Positions 11,687-23,388 of a DNA stretch of 64,000 bases are shown piece by piece (the stretch's first letter is position 1; each line of letters opens with the position of its first letter). The notes beneath the pieces are model-generated. The model was not told where the DNA came from. It saw only the letters and a program-made list of their open reading frames with translations, and ran no database searches. Both the position numbers and the translations under genes were made by a program. Where the stretch lies: assembly GCA_943737045.1 (NCBI GenBank), contig CALSFV010000004.1, positions 755,501 through 819,500 on the forward strand. Reading direction: 5' to 3'. This DNA comes from Parapristionchus giblindavisi. Its lineage: Eukaryota > Nematoda > Chromadorea > Rhabditida > Diplogasteridae.

Positions 11687-12795
11687 CTTTCTCGGCTCCT
11701 TGAAGTACCTCCATAGTTGCTCGCAATCGGGCCTAGGCTTGCCCTGGAATAAATCAATATAATCGATCAATCAATCCTTTTAAATATTGATTGATCAATA
11801 ATGAAAAATCTGAATTAGTTTTAAAATGTCATGAATAGCTCTATCGTAACCAGAGACAGAGCATTTCCAGAACGAAGAGTTTCAAATTAGCTCGGGGTGT
11901 GATTTTAACATAAAAAATATAAATATCACCGAATCCGTGTAAGTGTAAAGCCCTTTCGGACAACTGCACTTAAAGAGAGTTCGCCAAGCAAGTCAAGTAG
12001 AGGTCATATAACTTATCTGATGCCTTCGACATCATAAACATAAGTGAAAAAAATATATATAAAAATTCTGAACAAATTATACAGTGATCTGAAGCGCGTG
12101 ATCTGGGAAATTCCTAGTTTTATCGGCTTCGGTGAGGTTGATGACAAAGGTTTCGGTCAATTTAAGCTCATGCGTTCGGTGCAGTTATCCGTGGACATTA
12201 TATAGTTTTTTCTTACCTTATTTCGTCCTTCGTCTTCTTTCGAATTCTCCCTTGAACTGCCCTTTGAAGACGATTCCTTACTGAATTTTTTAAAGTTTTT
12301 TTTTAATCCAAGACAATTTTCGAATTCTCTGCTCTCGCCACACTCTTGTGCAGATAGAAGAGATGAGAGAGTGTGGCCAGAGTGGTGTACCAAATCTGTA
12401 CACCACAGATAAAATCAATAACTACCGTAACCGAGTACCGTAGTCGTACCTGAGCTTGGGATTGGGTGAAATGGACCGCGGACATGGTGAGATAGCACGA
12501 GGGGATGGTGATATCGCATGGGATCTGAATGGTAGATCAACAATTAAGTCGATATCTCTCATTGTCATGTCTCAACTTATTTTGAAAAGAAAAAAATTGT
12601 GAGAAGCGAATCGAGGAGCGAGGAATAAGAAAATCAAGATTCGTTTAAAAAAATGATATTTCCTCTATTCCAGATAACTTTGATTAAAGATCGATCTTAC
12701 CTTTCCAACATGGGTTTCTTACTCCTCCTTCCTCCGACAAGTATCTCCGCACACTTGACTGCCGACTCTAACATGACTGAATGCTTAGACGAGTC
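11687..12795 (-). CDS. Unrecognised gene, three linked internal exons
   Basis: Three minus-strand exons join with matching phases. 12701-12795 (acceptor CATTCAG, 31 codons plus 2 bases, donor GTAAGA) joins 12217-12280 (acceptor AAATTCAG, 1 base plus 21 codons, donor GTAAGA). That joins 11687-11743 (acceptor TATTCCAG, 19 codons, donor GTACAG). Peptide features in order are a hydrophobic stretch with VMLESAVKCAEILVGG, a basic patch GRRSKKPMLE, a serine/lysine/glutamate-rich linker, and GKPRPDCEQLWRYFKEPRK. No catalytic motif or named domain is seen. The low-complexity acidic-basic linker is typical of nuclear or scaffold proteins, but that is only an impression. The 5' end is unknown and upstream exons are not identified. 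The gene probably continues toward 4628-4720 and the left edge. Confidence 0.55.
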
Positions 12796-13024
12796 CTGAA
12801 TGCCATGTGTGTGAATTATTCATCGCCTTTTCCACCTTTAGGAATCCCCTCCCAGCTCATTTGAAATGCTCCCCGTTCCGATCACGCTCTGTTACTCTGT
12901 CTGACGGTATGACCAGAGATGAGAGTTTCGAAAATAACTTGGGGTCCTTAAAGGGGCGTAACCATCACGCATATCTCTTGACTGATTCATTCTCTCTCGT
13001 CGAATGGAATACAGAGAAATGACG

Positions 13025-13125
13025 CTTGGTCGGATGAGAACCGACTGGGTGAGAACTATTTGCTTACTTTCTCTATAAATCAGCGCTTGAAATAGTTTTT
13101 ATCTAGTCTGCTCGCATCCGAGTGC
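13025..13125. mobile_element. Diverged copy of the GGCACTAGG-type MITE
   Basis: It carries GGTCGGATGAGAACCGACTG followed by GTGAGAACTATTTGC. The right arm is decayed to CGCATCCGAGTGC. It is related to the intact copy at 16983-17103. Confidence 0.5.
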
Positions 13126-13174
13126 ACAGAAATAGTTTTTGATACGAAGAGATCAATGGTAATGGTTATGCTCC

Positions 13175-13296
13175 ATTTGAAGGCACACCTCAAGCTCATG
13201 CGAAACTCTCCATTCCAGCCGTACTGTCTGTTAAGAGAAGTAGGAGAGAATGGCCAGATCAGAGTTTTAAAATAACTTGGGATATGACTTTCAAGG
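13175..13296. mobile_element. TTAA MITE family, diverged copy
   Basis: The left arm AAGGCACACCTCAAGCTCAT and right arm AAAATAACTTGGGATATGAC are recognisable, but the terminal TTAA is lost on both sides. Confidence 0.55.
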
Positions 13297-14916
13297 TGCT
13301 TGTAAACAACGAAAGAAACTCGTCAACATTATAATATTGAGTGGGAGAGCACATAAAAAGTAACGGGTTACGCGATACGAATAAAGTCACGAAATGATGC
13401 AAACATGTATTGATTGTAACGGACAATTTAGAGTGGATAAAGGGGATTGTGAAGGATTTTTTTTTAAATTAAAAAAACAACAAAAGTCAAATTAGTGTTA
13501 TGATAATGATGATAATGAGTTTTAAGTTTTGATCTACATATCTATTTCTTTTTTCTCCTTCTCTCTCCAAAGTACTCAAAACATATCTGTACATGATTGA
13601 CATTCAAAAATAATATCATGACACAAGGTAATAGCTAAATGATGGACAACTATTAGGCAGACTCCAGGAGAATAAAAGAGAGCTCAGACAATAAGGAACA
13701 TCGATGAATGGATAAAGGATTGAAGATGGAGTAAGACAACGAGTCTAATATTCTCAACGATAAGGAAGACCAAACTAACAAAGATCATAAAACTATCTAG
13801 AGATTTAGGTATACTCTGGATATTGAGAAAAAAGAGACCACAGATTCTACGGAGAATAAAATATAGATATCAGAGACGAAGGAAGGCATCGAAGAGAGAG
13901 TTCGATGGATGACAATGGGTCTAGTTATCGAGAGTGGATAAGGAAGACCACTCTCGTAAAGATTCTCGGAAGAGATTCGCGCCCTTTTCAAATTTGATTT
14001 TCGATAGTCGTCGAAAATATCATATGGTCTGGTATTTCAAAACTACGTATTTATAAAACGTCACTGACTTGTGAGATATCCATATTAAATTTAAGTTGAA
14101 CATTTGACTATGTGCATAATAATATACGACACTTGTAGAATTACAAGTCCACTTCAAGTGAAAATTATAAGCATACTTTAAGTTTTGAAATTCCAGAGAG
14201 ATTAAAATTTAAAAAAAAAATGAACTAACAATAAATGTATTAACTATTTAATATGGTTTATCTGAAAATTCGAAAATTCATTGTTGGACTAAAAATAGAG
14301 GCAGGATAATCGTTGAGTTTTTCCATTTCCACACATGTGTTTGTTGAAGGGCGTGAAATGGTCCATGTGATGTTGTTATCTCTCCTTTCACTTCCTCTAA
14401 CTTACACGGACCATTAGTATTCACAGCGTTATAAGTTATGACACTTCCACAAGTTGCAACAAGTAGAACAGAGACATATAGCACTTTGATTTTACAAAAG
14501 CGACTTGTCAATTTTGCATAATTTACATGCATAATATCGCAATTCAAATTTACTTTGATCTTTTACTACTCTTCTATCTTTGAAGGGTGGTATACATAAA
14601 GCGAGATAGTTCTTATAGATCACCAAATGAAAATAGAATAATGCTGTACTTTTTAAAAGGTCACGATGTTGGTCTATTGACTACAGACAACAGAGTGACG
14701 GACGAACAGGTGATTTTGATGTGATAATGAGTAGATCAACAAAAAGTACCATAGACCGAAAACAAGGTTGATAACCTACTCAATTATTTTCCCGGATACA
14801 GGGTCAATACATCCGATTATCAAAAGATCAAATATGAATAAAATATAAAATACAGGTGACTATAAGAAACTGAATCTAGCCGAGAACGACCTTTCATCAG
14901 TGAAACAAAGCCAAAT

Positions 14917-15020
14917 CTCGAGCTTATTTCAAACTCTCGGCACTGGCAACGCTCTCTCGCTTTCATTGCATACAGGAGAGCGTTACCCGAGCGTAGAGTA
15001 AAAATAGCGCGGGGTCTATA
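14917..15020. mobile_element. TTAA MITE family, truncated copy
   Basis: Arms CTCGAGCTTATTTCAAACTC and GAGTAAAAATAGCGCGGGG surround the CTCTCTCGC / GGAGAGCG inner hairpin. The outermost AGGCACACC segments are missing. Confidence 0.6.
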
Positions 15021-15814
15021 CACATTGCTCGATCAACGAAGAACTTGGCTTGAGTCAGATAGGCCTATGGCTTACATGTGTGGGTAGTTTGCTGTCAGTG
15101 TATGCTAAGAATAAGTGAAAGATAAGTGCTAGAAACATTCAAGTGATTATGATTGCGGCTTTCGTGAGTTACTCTTTGACCAAACCATGTATTATAGGGG
15201 CGAAACTATGACATCTTCATAGCACAATGATCTCCGCTTTTCAGAGAACAGGAAAATTTATGTCAGATGAACAACTCATGAAAACTAGTTTACATGATGT
15301 GCAAAAGTTACGAAAAGAAAAGAAACAGAGGCGAGAGAGTGTTCGGGAACCTTAAGGCTCCCAAAAATCAAGATCTGAAGCATGAGGTAAATGAAGAATT
15401 CCCAGATTCAAAATTCAAAATATTTAAAAATTGATCTCCGTCAAGGGTGGCTCAACGCACGTAAGTACACCATTAATATTATAAATACCGCGGCATTAGA
15501 ATTACAGCCTTTAGTATGCGCATATATTCATTGATGATTCGATTGGCAAGGAAGGAAGATGTGGAAGCTGTGGTAGATGTGAAAGAGAAATAGATGAAAG
15601 ATGAGGCAAATGTCCCGATATCCGTGTGACCCTGAGGCACTTTAAATCTACTTGAAAATCACGATGACTCCTTAATTCTGGTCGTCAGATTTATCTTGGA
15701 AACACGGAAATTCTGATTCGTGATCGATAATTGGAATGGAGCTAGTTCCGCCTTGGGAGCTCTAGAATTACAAAGCAAATGCTAACGCCAATGAAACACG
15801 CGACTAACAAGTGT

Positions 15815-15965
15815 CAGGCCTCAACTCGTCATGACCTTCTGAGATGGCAATAGCATCACTGAATCAGTTCGCGATGTTGATTACTAATTGATTTTCTAAA
15901 AGTGACTAATCGGCTTGAGTTTCCAGAAAATCAAAGCAGAAATTTTAGTTTGAGCCCGGAAAACA
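15815..15965. mobile_element. Half-copy of the TTA-flanked 433-bp palindromic element
   Basis: CTCAACTCGTCATGACCTTC, GAGATGGCAATAGCATCACT and GTTCGCGATGTTGATTACTA match one arm of the element at 27779-28211. The other arm is absent. Confidence 0.55.
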
Positions 15966-16353
15966 TGGTGAAATCATGTGTCTTCTAGGATCTTTCAAAC
16001 AAAAGCGAAAAGCGGTGAAGATGAACAAAGGGATTTATAAATAGCGCAGGAAGGGTAGGAATACATTAATATATTATGTTACATGAGTGAGGGCCGATTA
16101 AAGGGACACACATCGTGTTCAAAAGTTCCAAAAAGAAAAGAAAAGAAATAAACAAGCGAGAGAGCGTGTGAAACGACGAGAGCTTCGTTCATTTTCACAT
16201 CTTTTGTAAAGAGCATTAAAGAGACACAGCACAGATAGCCAAAATATGGTCTCTTAAGCGACCATGACTCTCTCGCTGCTCAAGAAACCATGACAAATGA
16301 AAATAAACAAGAAGTGAAAGATGAAGCGACCATTGACTAAGGTACTCATACCT

Positions 16354-16473
16354 TTAAAGGCACATCCCGAGCAAATTTTACTCTCCGCTCTGGCAATTCT
16401 CTCTTGCAGATAATAAAAGAGAGAGAGCATTGCCAAAGCGGAGAGTTTCAAATTCGTTCTGGGAATCACTTAA
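16354..16473. mobile_element. TTAA MITE, copy 5
   Basis: A well-preserved 120-bp copy with TTAA at both ends. CCCGAGCAAATTTTACTCTC pairs with GAGAGTTTCAAATTCGTTCT, and the inner loop is an AT-rich spacer between CTCTC and GAGAG runs. Confidence 0.75.
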
Positions 16474-16982
16474 AGGATCATACTATGGTACTCATAGAAG
16501 TGTGAGAGAACCCATGGGGGACTGCTTACAAGTTTCAAAATAGCTTGGGTTATAAAGGGAACCTTCCATGGGAGTGTGAACATTGGTTTTTTCTCATATT
16601 CTATTTCAGACGAGAAAGAAATGAACGGTGAAGGGACCATCGACTACTCCTTTAAAGGATTATTCTATTATTAGAAACACGAGGGAGTGTGGTCGGAGAG
16701 GAGGAATAAAAAATGATTTTTGATCTTTTGGAATCCCCTCTTGAAGGAACACATAAGCTATTTCACACTCCGCATTGGTATTACTCTATCGCAAACATAA
16801 AGCGAGAGAGTATGATCAGAGCGGAGATGAGAGACGAGAGACCAATCATAACACCGTCGTCTGTCTCTAAAGTAGTCCTCGGATTGCTACTCTAATGGAT
16901 AAAGAACAATGAAATGGATATCTGGAGAGGACAAGAAAGAAAGACCAATGAACAACGCTCTCAGGGTTTCGGGACCAGAGAC

Positions 16983-17103
16983 GGCACTAGGGAGAGATGA
17001 GAACCGACTGGATGATAACTATATTCATATGAGAGACAAGATATAATGAATAGAGTATGCAAATAGTTCTCATTCAGTCGGAGTTCTCATCCGACCTAGT
17101 GCC
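16983..17103. mobile_element. MITE with 8-bp target duplication CCAGAGAC
   Basis: A 121-bp inverted-repeat element bounded by CCAGAGAC on both sides (16975-16982 and 17104-17111). The left end is GGCACTAGGGAGAGATGAG and the right end is CTCATCCGACCTAGTGCC; GAACCGACTGGATGA and TCATTCAGTCGG form the inner pair. An 8-bp duplication is typical of hAT transposons. Related copies lie at about 13025-13125 and 23278-23388. Confidence 0.8.
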
Positions 17104-17322
17104 CCAGAGACAGATAAAGATTGAATATCGATCGTACTGATCGATATATCTGAGCTAATGATCTACGGATTACACTAACGCTAATTTTAGAATAGAAAAT
17201 GTCCACAACGATGCGAATCAACAACTGAAAGAGGAAACAACGAGAAAGAAGAGGGGAGGAGCAATGGACATGGGGGGACAATTGAGAGGCTCACTTGCCT
17301 AATGAAGTAATGACTGACTAAG

Positions 17323-17406
17323 TAGAGAAAGGGAGAGGGAGAGGGAGAGGAAGGGAGGGGGAGGGAGAGAGGGGAGGGGGAGAGCGAGAGTAAGAGTAAG
17401 AGAGAG
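17323..17406. repeat. GA-rich simple repeat
   Basis: Irregular GAGAGG/GAGGGA units. Leucine/serine/proline open frames on the minus strand here are artefacts of composition. Confidence 0.85.
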
Positions 17407-18059
17407 AAGAACGAGTGAGGAAGTCGGGGGTGTGGAATGGTCGAGTGAAACACATGTGTGAGACGTGATGCTGACAATGGAAAGAGGATGAAGAATGAAA
17501 GATCCGATGAGGAAGAAGGGGATTCGATGACAGATCCCTTAAGTGATTGACAGAGTTCTTTAAAGAAAAAAATGGCTTTGAATAATTAAAAATGAAGAAT
17601 AGATTTACAATTTTTTAATGCCGAGGGATACCTGGAATCGACTCAGGTCTGACATATAAAGAGCTAAAATTCATTAAATTGGGAAAAAGGAGCGATCAGT
17701 CATATCTGTTGAGAGAGGTCATCAATCCGAAACTAGAATTGAATCGAGAGAAAGAGGAAATGAGATCGGAATGAAGAAGATTAGGGGACGGAGAAGGAGG
17801 GATGCCCTTTTTGAGAAAATTCTGTTAAAGGTAACCATACATCAGATCTCGTGACCGTTCAATGCTGCAACATTTAGTGTTTTTTTCATTTAATTTATCA
17901 CGCGTCATATAAGTAAAATGTGTGTGAAGTGAGCATAAATCGCTCAATGACTTTCCTTTTATGACAATCCAGATTCAGTGGCAGCACAGCAACTTGACAA
18001 AGAGTGTTTTGACTGAATAAAATAAAATCAACGATCAAAACGATGTCGGCGAAGCATTT

Positions 18060-18157
18060 ATGCATCGTTACAGTTGCCTTACGTGTCTACGCCGTAACGA
18101 CGGAGACGCGGCGAAGAGGGTTACGGCGTAGGCACGTAAGGCAAATGTAACGATGCA
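18060..18157. repeat. Hairpin, GCCGTAACGACGGAGACG family
   Basis: Outer arms GCATCGTTACAGTTGCCTTA and TAAGGCAAATGTAACGATGC enclose inner arms CTACGCCGTAAC and GTTACGGCGTAG. This is a near-perfect stem of about 40 bp, sharing its core with 1752-1826. Confidence 0.75.
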
Positions 18158-18946
18158 CACGATCATAATACGAATGAAAATCAGTTCATGGACAAGTCGT
18201 GCTGACATTCAAACTACGCATTCAATCGGGCGTTCTTCCTTCTCGGAATGAAATCCTACAATCATCGTACAACTATCTATGACGCAATATGAAGACTCAC
18301 TGAGAGAACAGGGCAAACTCAGACGGGTGTGCAACATATTTTTACGGGTTTTGCGAAAAGGTAGTCGAATTCGTACATGTGAAGCGCATAGTTCCCAAAA
18401 CCGGCAAAAATTCCAGCGCATCGTATTCCTCGGAAAACTCGAAGAGTCTCTAATACGTTACTACAAGGTTTCCCGACGATCGCATCATTATCATCATAAT
18501 AACAACAATAATAATTCTTATCCAATTTTGAATAAAAAGTAGGCACAGCCCAGCACGAGTATGGCAGACAGACAGGATTACAAGAAATGCACGTAATGTT
18601 ACAAGAATAGCTAATGCGAAACGCCGTCGTTGTCTGCGAAATGGTAATCCTTATAAGATAAAAGAAGATTAATCATCGTTCGCTTCATGGAGCAATGCTT
18701 TCGAGCCGAACAATGAGAATGGTCGCGTCGAATTACAAGGACTGAAGTAATTCTTTGGAGGATAACGGGAGATTAGCAGTGGTCCTACACGACGAGGAAT
18801 GGTCTCTAGCTGGTGGAAAATTTAATAATGCGTGAAACAAAAAATCTGATGGTAAAATTTTTTTGATTTTGAGAGACCCTTATGGGAGAAGTGTGAGAAT
18901 TTTAAAAGAAAAAAATGGCAAAAGCTAATTGTAAGACTATAGGGGC

Positions 18947-19068
18947 TTTCAAAGGGAGAACCTGAGCTAATTTGAAACTCTCCGCTCTGGCAGTGCTCTC
19001 TCGCTTTCTTTGTTTACGAGAGAGTGTTACCAGAGTGGAGATTAAAATTAGCTCGGGGTATCCCTTTA
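18947..19068. mobile_element. TTAA MITE family copy
   Basis: GAGCTAATTTGAAACTCTCC pairs with GGAGATTAAAATTAGCTCGG. The right end keeps CCCTTTAA, while the left end has mutated to CTTTCAAAGG. Confidence 0.7.
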
Positions 19069-20336
19069 AAGATGAATAGCTTGACAAATGCTACAGTGGG
19101 CGCTACTACCTTTAGTATTCATAGAAATGCCCGATGCATATAATATTTATCGAAGTATACCCCAGTAAAATGTACCTGTCGCAGTAAATAATTAATGTTT
19201 AATAAGTACTATGGCCCTCAACCTACGCTTACCTACTCTATACTTTACCGCCCTAAACAGTATGTTCTATGTGTCAGTGAAATCACTCTCAAGCAGCCTA
19301 AAATCGGAAGCTACTTGAAATTCGATTCTCTGGAATGGGGTTGGGAAGAATTTTGCAGATTTCGCTTGTTCTTCGAAAATTCGAATATCTTAAAGGGTTA
19401 TCAGAAAATGCTAAAAAATCAGAGATCGATAAACAAACAAAAATGCAGCTTTTTAGAGGAAACGTTGTTTGATATCAATTTCTGATAGCACAACTACTGA
19501 TATGATGTGATAAGAAAAAGCGAGCTCGTAACTGCAACGAGGTGATAAAAATTGATGAGAAGTGTGATAAGTCAGCATAGATTACTTGGAAGATATTCGC
19601 TGGAAGGTTTTGGCGTCGTGTGATTGCTTTAGTTTAGTTTATAGGGCTCTAGAAACGCTTGCTGCGATCTCTTCAGGACACTTCAGGCTTCTCCGAGAGA
19701 ACTCTACTTTCAGCGATGTTTTTGAGTTATCCACTGGAATAGGCCCACGCGCAAAATTTTTCATTGAAATTTCCCTATTTTCAGGAACCTCACGCAATTT
19801 TGATCTCAAAACGCTTTTGAACGTAGGAGATATTCACTGGCTACCACTAGTTAAGTAGAGAACGTTCACTATTTCAAATGCGATCATACTAGGTACAAAT
19901 ATGATGTATGGAGAAAGTAAATTTCGAGACCTCGAATAACTAATTTGTCTCTCGTGACTTTTTCGCGAATATCATTTCTTTTTTTTTTTGAAAAATTGCT
20001 TCCAGAATTTTAATCTTATTATACAACCTTTTTTGAAAAGTTCTCCTTTTCCAAATGAGACTAAGACAAGTTTCACTAAAGCTCTCTAATGAGTTTCTAA
20101 TAAATTGCCAATTTCATGCTCCCGAATTTTATAAAATACGTGACTGTTTACAGCATGTGAAATATTGCATGGGAGCTGAAAACACATGCACCCATAAGCA
20201 TTTCCGTTCCAAACTAGAGTCAGCACATTGACATACGGAAGAAGTGTTTGTTTTCACTAAACATGCCTTACGAGAAGAATCATGAGAAATGTGGAGATAA
20301 ACGTGAAATCGTGAAGATCAAATCATTTAAAGGCAC

Positions 20337-20445
20337 ACCCCGAGCTAATACTACTCTCCGCTTTGCCAATGCTCTCGCGAGGGCAAAGAAAGCGACAGAG
20401 CATTGCTAGAGGGGGAGATTCAAATTAGCTCGGATGTGCCTTTAA
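20337..20445. mobile_element. TTAA MITE, best-preserved termini
   Basis: Termini TTAAAGGCACACCCCGAGC and CTCGGATGTGCCTTTAA are nearly exact inverted repeats, with the TTAA duplication on each side. This is a good reference copy for the family. Confidence 0.8.
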
Positions 20446-21619
20446 AAACAATATTTTAAAAGGCTTCTGGACACGTGAAGGCTTTGGTCAATATCCATGA
20501 TAATTTGATGTTATTGAGCACATTCTGTCGTATTATTTTGATTTTGAAAGCCAGAACAACTGCTCAACATCTCCCAATTCTCTCTCGCTTTTCGGGCTTC
20601 CATAGAAAAATGGCATATACCCTTATCGTCAACAGATGAAATGAGAATCGATATAACTCGATGGCAGTGTCGAATTCAAAAAGAAAGGAAAATCAGTAGA
20701 ACTCTCCTCGTTTTACACACTCTCTCAATTCCTTTTCGTTTCCTTTCTTTTCGCGGCTTCTGAACGCCATACATATTTGTATTTGCTGGGGTAATCGCAA
20801 TTTTTTTTAGTTTCAGACAATCAATAAATATCCCATTCAAAATATTTATGCGAGAATCCAATTTGTTCGCCCAGACGAAATTCTGGGAAAAGACAAAGAA
20901 TGGACCCTAAGGACAAGGGCGTAAATCCCATTTCTTTGTCTCTCATAAGGATTATACTTCCATTAACGATGGTACGCGAGACACAATGAGTTAGGAATGA
21001 AATAGGACAAAATGTGGAAATAGACCTATTTGAACCACACCCTTGATCGAAAGTCCATCGAGCCTTTTCATAACTTTGAATAGAGTATTTTGCTTTAATA
21101 GAATCGAAGAATTAAATCTGTAATAAAAATCATGCAAAATAATGTAAACAATCTATCAGAATAATCTCTCACGCAATCCTTACTAGGATAGTTAGGATAG
21201 GTTTCATGAAACCCTTATTTCCAGCATAATGGACTTGATGTTCGATAATGGTAATTCTTCCGAACAAGTGTCATGGCGAAGACCGAGAAAATATCATTAG
21301 TCCTTTCGCAAACATTACAATCGGAGGTTGAACCTTCTCACAGACTAACATTGGAATAAAAGTAACTTTCACACTGGAGATACAATAGAGAATGAGAGTA
21401 CACATGAAAAAAATGTTTCCCACGGAACATGAGAACTGTGATGTGTTATATTTAACACTTTTTGTGAGCAATTAAGGTTACTCGTTCCACATTATCAATT
21501 GAGCGTGTATTGCACCGAATAAATATTGAGAGAACCACAAACCGAAAAAACCTTTTTAGCCGACTTTCTATGAGCAACATGCCATTCGCAAACCAATAGG
21601 TTTACTATAGCAGGTAAAA

Positions 21620-21770
21620 AAATAAAAGGTAATACTACAACCCGTTATTCAGGGGACACGAAGTACTGCAGGCGATCACTGCTATGCCAGAAATTGTAGT
21701 AGACGAAGAATTATTCAAGATAAGTCCTCAGCTTGCCCAGACTATTCAGTGGTCTAGTGTGAACTATTCC
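21620..21770. repeat. Interspersed repeat with GTTATTCA...CACGAAGT core
   Basis: CCCGTTATTCAGGGGACACG then GATCACTGCTATGCC matches pieces near 6.1, 23.7, 25.3, 32.4, 33.1, 39.6 and 43.5 kb. Copies occur in both orientations and are variably truncated. Confidence 0.6.
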
Positions 21771-22021
21771 GTATAAAATGGCAGTGTGCTTGAAAGTAGA
21801 CATAATATCCCTCCTCGCCTACAGAACCAATACATTCGTCTATGTACAATCCCTCTCGTTCTTTCCATCTCCTCCATATCCTCACTAATAAATACTAGAG
21901 TAGTGTACTTGTGCACGGGGACATTAATCATTTCGCTGTACGGTACAAGACGAGTTCGTGTGCTGGAATGCCACGATTAATCAAATATCGCAATATTGCA
22001 CAGTGGTAATTCTGTCCTTGT

Positions 22022-22036
22022 GGGGGGGGGGGGGGG
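22022..22036. repeat. Poly-G tract (15 G)
   Basis: An uninterrupted G15 run. Other long G/C homopolymers lie at 31012-31024 and 59153-59179. Confidence 0.9.
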
Positions 22037-22207
22037 TAACATGTCCCGTTGAAATTGGCATTGGATTCCGACTGGAATACCGTTGAGAAAAGTTCCGATA
22101 TGTTTATGGTTTTCGATTCAACTTATCAGTTCTTATTTCAATCACAGTTCAACGGTGATTTTACGGTATTGTAAGATTCTTTTGAACGCTGGAACAATAT
22201 AATTGTT

Positions 22208-22290
22208 TCAATACTGCTGGCAATACTCTCTCGTAGACAAAGAAAGTGCGAGAGTGCTAGCAGAACGGAGAGTTTCAAATTAACAAAGGG
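22208..22290. mobile_element. TTAA MITE family, inner fragment
   Basis: GCTGGCAATACTCTCTCGTA and the matching GAGAGTGCTAGC..GAGAGTTTCAAATTA arm are present. The termini are lost. Confidence 0.5.
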
Positions 22291-23277
22291 GTTTCAAATC
22301 ACAGAAATCACACTGATATTGGTTTAGCGTCATTTTGATGCGAGTGTTCTATTGAGAATGCTCAGTTGAAGACCTAATGTAATGAAATAAACACTTTTTT
22401 CTAGGAAAACTAGGTATGAAGACTTAGGAGGATTACACATTCGCCCGTTGGTCATGCGGGTCTTCCAATTAGAATTTTTCGTGAGTGAAGGAATAATACT
22501 CCGAAAATTTTCTGCTCAAAAGTTGCGAAAAGAATGATAAATACAGTCGACTTTTCTATTTTATGCACTCCATTCCATATATTTTTCAAGAATATCAGGC
22601 AACACATAAAAAGGGCGAACTCTCTCTCTTGGAAACATACAAGCAACAGGTACAGTTTTCTCAACATTTTCAATTACAGATCAACATATAAACTCTCTCA
22701 CATTTAATACTCTTTCGTTTGTCTGTCTTCTAATAAAGATGGGTAATATCAAAATACTGTGGCGGTATGCTAGTACTGAGTGTTTGAGATACACGATAAA
22801 TAACCACGCTAAAGTTTGCTTCTAGGAACGAATCATGATATATTTATTCGCGAAGTTTATGCTAATGGAGGCTGTTTTGACCCCTTCTGCATTTAATGTG
22901 CTGATAAGATAAAGTATTATGCTAATGGATTTCGGCAAAAGTACATTTCCTCTATTTATTAGCTGTCTACTAAAAAATACGTGCTCAATCCTTCTTAGAC
23001 CTTGTTTTTATTGAGGATAAAAATAAATATATTATTTTCTTAGACCAGGAAGATACTTGTGGGAGTTACGACGATAGTCTAAGAGTAGTTGGAGTAAAAG
23101 AAGACTGCTTATTAACTTTGAAGGAGCACTCTTGAAGACTTCAAAATGAGATGTAGAAAAGTTGAAGAAGTCAATTTGAAGAAGGAGTCAAGAGCGATGT
23201 ATTTTAAGCGAAATAAAGAACCTGAAGCCACATTTTAGTCTCTATTTTATCGTACTTGTTGTGGAACATACGAGAAA

Positions 23278-23388
23278 CAGGCACTAGGTCGAATGATATC
23301 CGATGAATAAGAACCGAATGGATCAGAACGATTTGCATAATTTGTCTATTCATTCGTGCTCATCTCCCATATGAGTAGTGCCAAGAAA
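23278..23388. mobile_element. GGCACTAGG-type MITE, third copy
   Basis: The left end GGCACTAGGTCGAATGATA and right end GAGTAGTGCC surround AT-rich sequence. The flanks GAGAAACA and AAGAAACC look like an eroded 8-bp duplication. Confidence 0.55.

Noticed and set aside
14278..14547. 89-codon minus-strand frame with a signal-peptide-like start and a GTAAGT donor
   Set aside because: No matching acceptor exon was found and the remainder beyond the donor is not distinctive. Kept only as an unproven candidate.
15245..15355. 37-codon plus-strand segment after a TTTTCAG acceptor
   Set aside because: Its second half (from about 15296) is a copy of a dispersed AAAAGAAAAGAAA..GCGAGAGAGTG repeat also found near 8.8, 16.1 and 20.7 kb.
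17619..17830. About 70 open codons ending at a GTAACC donor
   Set aside because: The second half is purine-rich, which by itself suppresses stop codons.
18279..18546. Coding-like composition on both strands
   Set aside because: Three overlapping frames look equally plausible, so none can be chosen; no phase-consistent neighbours.
19195..19858. Two successive plus-strand open frames of about 90 codons
   Set aside because: No clear acceptor/donor pair joins them and no family is recognised.
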